A stretch of DNA of 8,907 bases from Lachnospiraceae bacterium (GTDB lineage: Bacteria > Bacillota_A > Clostridia > Lachnospirales > Lachnospiraceae). Under the pieces are notes generated by a model. The model had not been told where the DNA came from. It saw only the letters and a list, made by a program, of their open reading frames with translations, and did not search any database. Each line of letters begins with the position of its first letter. Within the stretch, counting starts at the first letter, position 1. The DNA is taken from the NCBI GenBank assembly GCA_009774465.1, contig VSNT01000143.1:1-8907 (forward strand), read 5' to 3'. Positions 6,131 to 8,907 of the stretch are shown here, in pieces. The position numbers and the translations under genes are program-made.

Positions 6131-6903
6131 AGAAAGTGGCTGGCTATATACAACGAAAGACAATGCTCTATGAAACGGGTGTAGAGTATGGAGATTATAC
6201 TATGAATCATGTTCTGGGCTGCGCGCATGGCTGTACTTTTCCATGTTATGCTTTTTTACAGAAAAAGCGATTTGGGAAAATTCAAACATATGAACAATGG
6301 ATTCAACCTTATTTGGTGTCAAATACATTACAACTTCTTCAACAGGAAATACCAAAATTAAAAGATAAGATTGAGTCCGTTCAGTTATGTTTTACGACAG
6401 ATCCGTTTATGTATGAATATGATGAAATTGCACAGACGAGTTTGGCTGCGATTCAGATGCTTAATCAGGCAGATATAAAATGTACAGTTTTGACAAAGGG
6501 AATACTTCCAATAGAACTTGCAAAATACTCTAGTGATAATGAATATGGTATTACACTGATTTCTTTGGATGAGGATTACAGAAAAAAGATGGAGCCGTAT
6601 ACGGCAACATACCAAGCAAGATTGGCGGCAATGAAAGCATTGCATGATGCCGGTTGCAAAACATGGGTAAGCATAGAGCCGTATCCAACCCCTAATTTGA
6701 TTAATCAGAAGTTAGATCAATTATTAGAAGAAATATCCTTTACGGATAAAATTATCTTTGGGAGGACTAATTACTGCAAGGAGGTATCTGCTTATAAGCA
6801 ACATAAAAAGTTTTATAATGAACAGGCGGAATATGTAATTGAGTTCTGTAAAAAGAGGAATATACTTTATCACATTAAGGAAAAAACAATTACAGCGAAA
6901 TAG
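6127..6903 (+). CDS. Three-Cys-motif (radical-SAM-like, DUF5131-type) protein, TcmP partner
   Basis: The 258-residue protein starts in an ATGA overlap with tcmP. Near the N-terminus NHVLGCAHGCTFPCYAF carries Cys32, Cys36 and Cys40. The spacing is CX3CX3C rather than the CX3CX2C of canonical radical SAM enzymes, although the context GCxHGCT...CYA strongly recalls spore-photoproduct-lyase-like members. The rest reads as a partial TIM barrel: LCFTTDPFMYEYDE (around 97-110), CTVLTKG (around 119-125), YGITLISLDEDYRKKMEPY (about 139-157), KTWVSIEPYPTP (about 178-189) and KIIFGRTNY (about 208-216). The STxD and SIEP-type strands are what SPL/DUF5131-like radical SAM folds use near the cofactor. An Fe-S cluster held by the three cysteines is expected. 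The substrate is unknown. The helicase gene follows 30 bp later on the same strand. Confidence 0.8.
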   Translation: MKKVAGYIQRKTMLYETGVEYGDYTMNHVLGCAHGCTFPCYAFLQKKRFGKIQTYEQWIQPYLVSNTLQLLQQEIPKLKDKIESVQLCFTTDPFMYEYDEIAQTSLAAIQMLNQADIKCTVLTKGILPIELAKYSSDNEYGITLISLDEDYRKKMEPYTATYQARLAAMKALHDAGCKTWVSIEPYPTPNLINQKLDQLLEEISFTDKIIFGRTNYCKEVSAYKQHKKFYNEQAEYVIEFCKKRNILYHIKEKTITAK

Positions 6904-6933
6904 GTATGTATTAAATACAGAAAGGAAATGAAC

Positions 6934-8907
6934 ATGATAGATTTTACACAATTAGGCTTAAATTCTCTTCAAAAACAAATTAATCCAAGAGACATTTTTA
7001 TGGGATTATCAAGTAAATCTCAAAAATATCAGTACCCAAGAGATGTTCAAGGAGAAGTTTGGAAACAATGGTTTGAGCAAAGAAATGAAAGAGATACCAT
7101 AATAAAAATGAATACAGGAAGCGGGAAGACTGTTGTTGCATTAATGATTTTGCAAAGTTGCTTAAATGAAGGTTTTGGCCCGGCAATGTATGTTGTTCCT
7201 GACAAATATTTAGTTGAGCAAGTAATAGGTCAAGCGAGGGAATTGGGTATAAAGACTGTTGATTCAGAAACAGATTTAGATTATCAAAGAAAAAGGGCTA
7301 TTTTAATAACAACTATTCAGAAATTAGTCAATGGAAAAAGTGTTTTTGGCTTGAGGGAGGAAAATAATTATTCAATTGGCAGTATCATAATTGATGACAT
7401 GCATGCGTGTATTGGAAGCATTCAGGAGCAATTTTCAGTAACAATTCCTAGTGGAGACTCATTATATGAGCAGATTATAGGGATGTTTTATGATGTAATG
7501 AATGTACAGGCAGAAGGTCGTTTTGCAGATATTGTAGAAAAAAGGAATGTTTTTGACAATATGTTGGTTCCATTTTGGAGTTGGCAAGATAAGTGCCAAG
7601 AAATATATCGATTATTATGTGAAAATAGAGAAAATGAGTATGTTAAATTTAAGTTAGAGCTTGTAAAGGATTGTTTGAAATTGTGTCATTGTTATATTTC
7701 AACAAAAGCGGTTAGTATTATACCAAACTGTACTCCAATACATAAAATAAGGAGTTTTGATGATGCAAAGAGAAGAATTTATATGAGTGCTACATTGCCG
7801 GATGACAGTCCGTTTACAACAGTAATGGGAGTGAGTTTTAAAGACGATATGCGAGTTATCACGCCGGAAAAAGCTAATGATATAGGCGAAAGGCTGATTG
7901 TTGTGCCTAAAATAATCAATAAGGATTTAACCGAAATTGAAATGAGAGACGCACTTATTGAAAAGGCTAAAGAATACAATGTAGTAGTACTTGTTCCATC
8001 GTTTGTAATGTCAAAGTACTGGGAGGAAAATGGAGGAATAGTATTATCTTCTGGCAATATTTCAGATGGTATTAATCGAATTAAAGAGAATAATCATGGT
8101 TTATATGTAATTGTGAATAGATATGATGGGATTGATTTGCCAGACGATTCTTGTAGAATATTGGTTATTGATGGACTTCCTAATATAAGTAATATGAATG
8201 ATAAATATGAACAGGAAGTGGTTAGAAAAAGCGAGAGGATTCAGCGTGAGCAGGTGCAGAGAATAGAACAGGGAATGGGGAGAGGAGTAAGATCTAATAA
8301 TGACTATTGTTTGATTTATTTATTGGGAAATCAGTTGACGAATGTTTTGTATGCGGATGACGGGTATAATTTTTTTAGTAATGCAACAAAAGCGCAATTT
8401 GAATTGTCCGAAAAAATGTGCGAACAAATAGAAGGGCAATCATTAAATGAAATTATGGAAATAGGGGATTACATTTTAAAAAGAAATGCTAATTGGATTG
8501 AGATTTGTAAAAATGTTACTGCTGGTGTAGAATATGTTTCTTCAGTAAATATTAGTAGTGTGGCAAAAACTACAAGAAAGGCTTTTGATTATGGTATGTA
8601 TGGGGATTATTCTAAAGCAGTAGAAGCAATTAACGGTCTTGTTCATGAAGAATCAAATGGACGTCTAAGGGGATATTATAAGCAAGTCTTGGCAGAGTAT
8701 ACTAATTTCGTAGATAAAAGTGATGCACAACAAATTCTGAGGTCTGCTAAGGCAGATAATATAGAAGTGCTCAATCCTATTGAGGGAATTCAGTTTATAA
8801 GGGATACAAAAGAATTGCCAGAACAGTCAAGAAGTATTATTGATAATATCAATAAATGCCAGTTGAATGAAAATAAATTAATTTTATATGTTGATGATAT
8901 TTTAGAC
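6934..8907 (+). CDS. XPD/DinG-like superfamily 2 helicase, 3' end outside window
   Basis: The frame is open to the last base, giving 658 visible codons without a stop. Two in-frame ATGs occur (6928, 6934); AAAGGA at 6921-6926 is well spaced (7 nt) only for 6934. Motifs in order: Walker A NTGSGKT (60-66), Ia-like YVVPDKYLVEQV (86-97), ITTIQKL (125-131), motif II IIDDMH (152-157, DDMH in place of DEAH), motif III MSATL (284-288), a motif V-like region NRYDGIDLPDD (395-405) and motif VI QGMGRGVR (446-453). The GIDLPDD...VIDGLP and SATLPDDSPF sequences resemble the XPD/DinG branch. Cysteines at 221, 229, 247, 251 and 253 lie between motifs II and III, not where XPD holds its Fe-S cluster. A further 200 or more residues after motif VI are unrecognised. 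The gene lies 30 bp after the three-Cys gene and may share its transcript; all ATPase motifs look intact. Confidence 0.8.
   Translation, partial: MIDFTQLGLNSLQKQINPRDIFMGLSSKSQKYQYPRDVQGEVWKQWFEQRNERDTIIKMNTGSGKTVVALMILQSCLNEGFGPAMYVVPDKYLVEQVIGQARELGIKTVDSETDLDYQRKRAILITTIQKLVNGKSVFGLREENNYSIGSIIIDDMHACIGSIQEQFSVTIPSGDSLYEQIIGMFYDVMNVQAEGRFADIVEKRNVFDNMLVPFWSWQDKCQEIYRLLCENRENEYVKFKLELVKDCLKLCHCYISTKAVSIIPNCTPIHKIRSFDDAKRRIYMSATLPDDSPFTTVMGVSFKDDMRVITPEKANDIGERLIVVPKIINKDLTEIEMRDALIEKAKEYNVVVLVPSFVMSKYWEENGGIVLSSGNISDGINRIKENNHGLYVIVNRYDGIDLPDDSCRILVIDGLPNISNMNDKYEQEVVRKSERIQREQVQRIEQGMGRGVRSNNDYCLIYLLGNQLTNVLYADDGYNFFSNATKAQFELSEKMCEQIEGQSLNEIMEIGDYILKRNANWIEICKNVTAGVEYVSSVNISSVAKTTRKAFDYGMYGDYSKAVEAINGLVHEESNGRLRGYYKQVLAEYTNFVDKSDAQQILRSAKADNIEVLNPIEGIQFIRDTKELPEQSRSIIDNINKCQLNENKLILYVDDILD

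Noticed and set aside
6934..8907. Assignment of the helicase to a named defence system such as Hachiman
   Set aside because: The expected partner (DUF1837, HamA) is not in the window, and the sequence branch looks XPD/DinG-like; no named system can be supported.

Overview
The window is AT-rich, uses strong AAGGAG-type ribosome binding sites with ATG/GTG starts, and has the codon use and protein style of a low-GC Firmicute. A gut-type Clostridia/Lachnospiraceae genome is the best guess from protein resemblance; no rRNA or other marker confirms it. No tRNA, rRNA, CRISPR array, transposase or complete integrase was found. Every recognisable gene is on the + strand, and the content (nucleases, restriction remnant, helicase, sporadic gene pair) is that of a defence/accessory island.

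Layout. (1) Positions 3-1399: a gene cut by the window start encodes an integrase-like helical protein ending in a four-Cys zinc ribbon. It is followed in the -1 frame by a DUF3883 PD-(D/E)XK nuclease-like domain. An A8 run lies in the only 31-nt stretch where the two frames overlap, and the second ORF has no convincing start, so the two probably form one protein by -1 frameshifting, or one gene with an indel. (2) 1501-2493: a protein with two membrane segments and a long coiled-coil tail, not recognised. (3) 2494-2630: a gap with nested inverted repeats. (4) About 2631-3687: the decayed 3' part of a type I restriction gene hsdR, with its 5' end missing, an in-frame deletion over helicase motif VI, and two single-base frameshifts. 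(5) 3752-4860: an intact YhcG/DUF1016 PDDEXK nuclease gene packed between two identical 27-bp palindromes, with an 11-bp direct repeat outside them. This looks like an inserted cassette. (6) 4880-6903: tcmP and its three-Cys (radical-SAM-like) partner, translationally coupled by an ATGA overlap. (7) 6934 to the window end: an XPD/DinG-like superfamily 2 helicase, cut by the window end, starting 30 bp after the three-Cys gene.

How they may work together: tcmP, the three-Cys gene and the helicase are close enough to be one transcription unit and are the best candidates for a co-functioning module. The DUF3883 gene and the membrane protein may form a second. The hsdR remnant shows that a restriction locus was here and decayed. 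The palindrome-bounded nuclease lies between the remnant and the tcmP unit. The most interesting signals are the palindrome/direct-repeat cassette, the A8 frameshift site, and the tcmP-three-Cys-helicase run.
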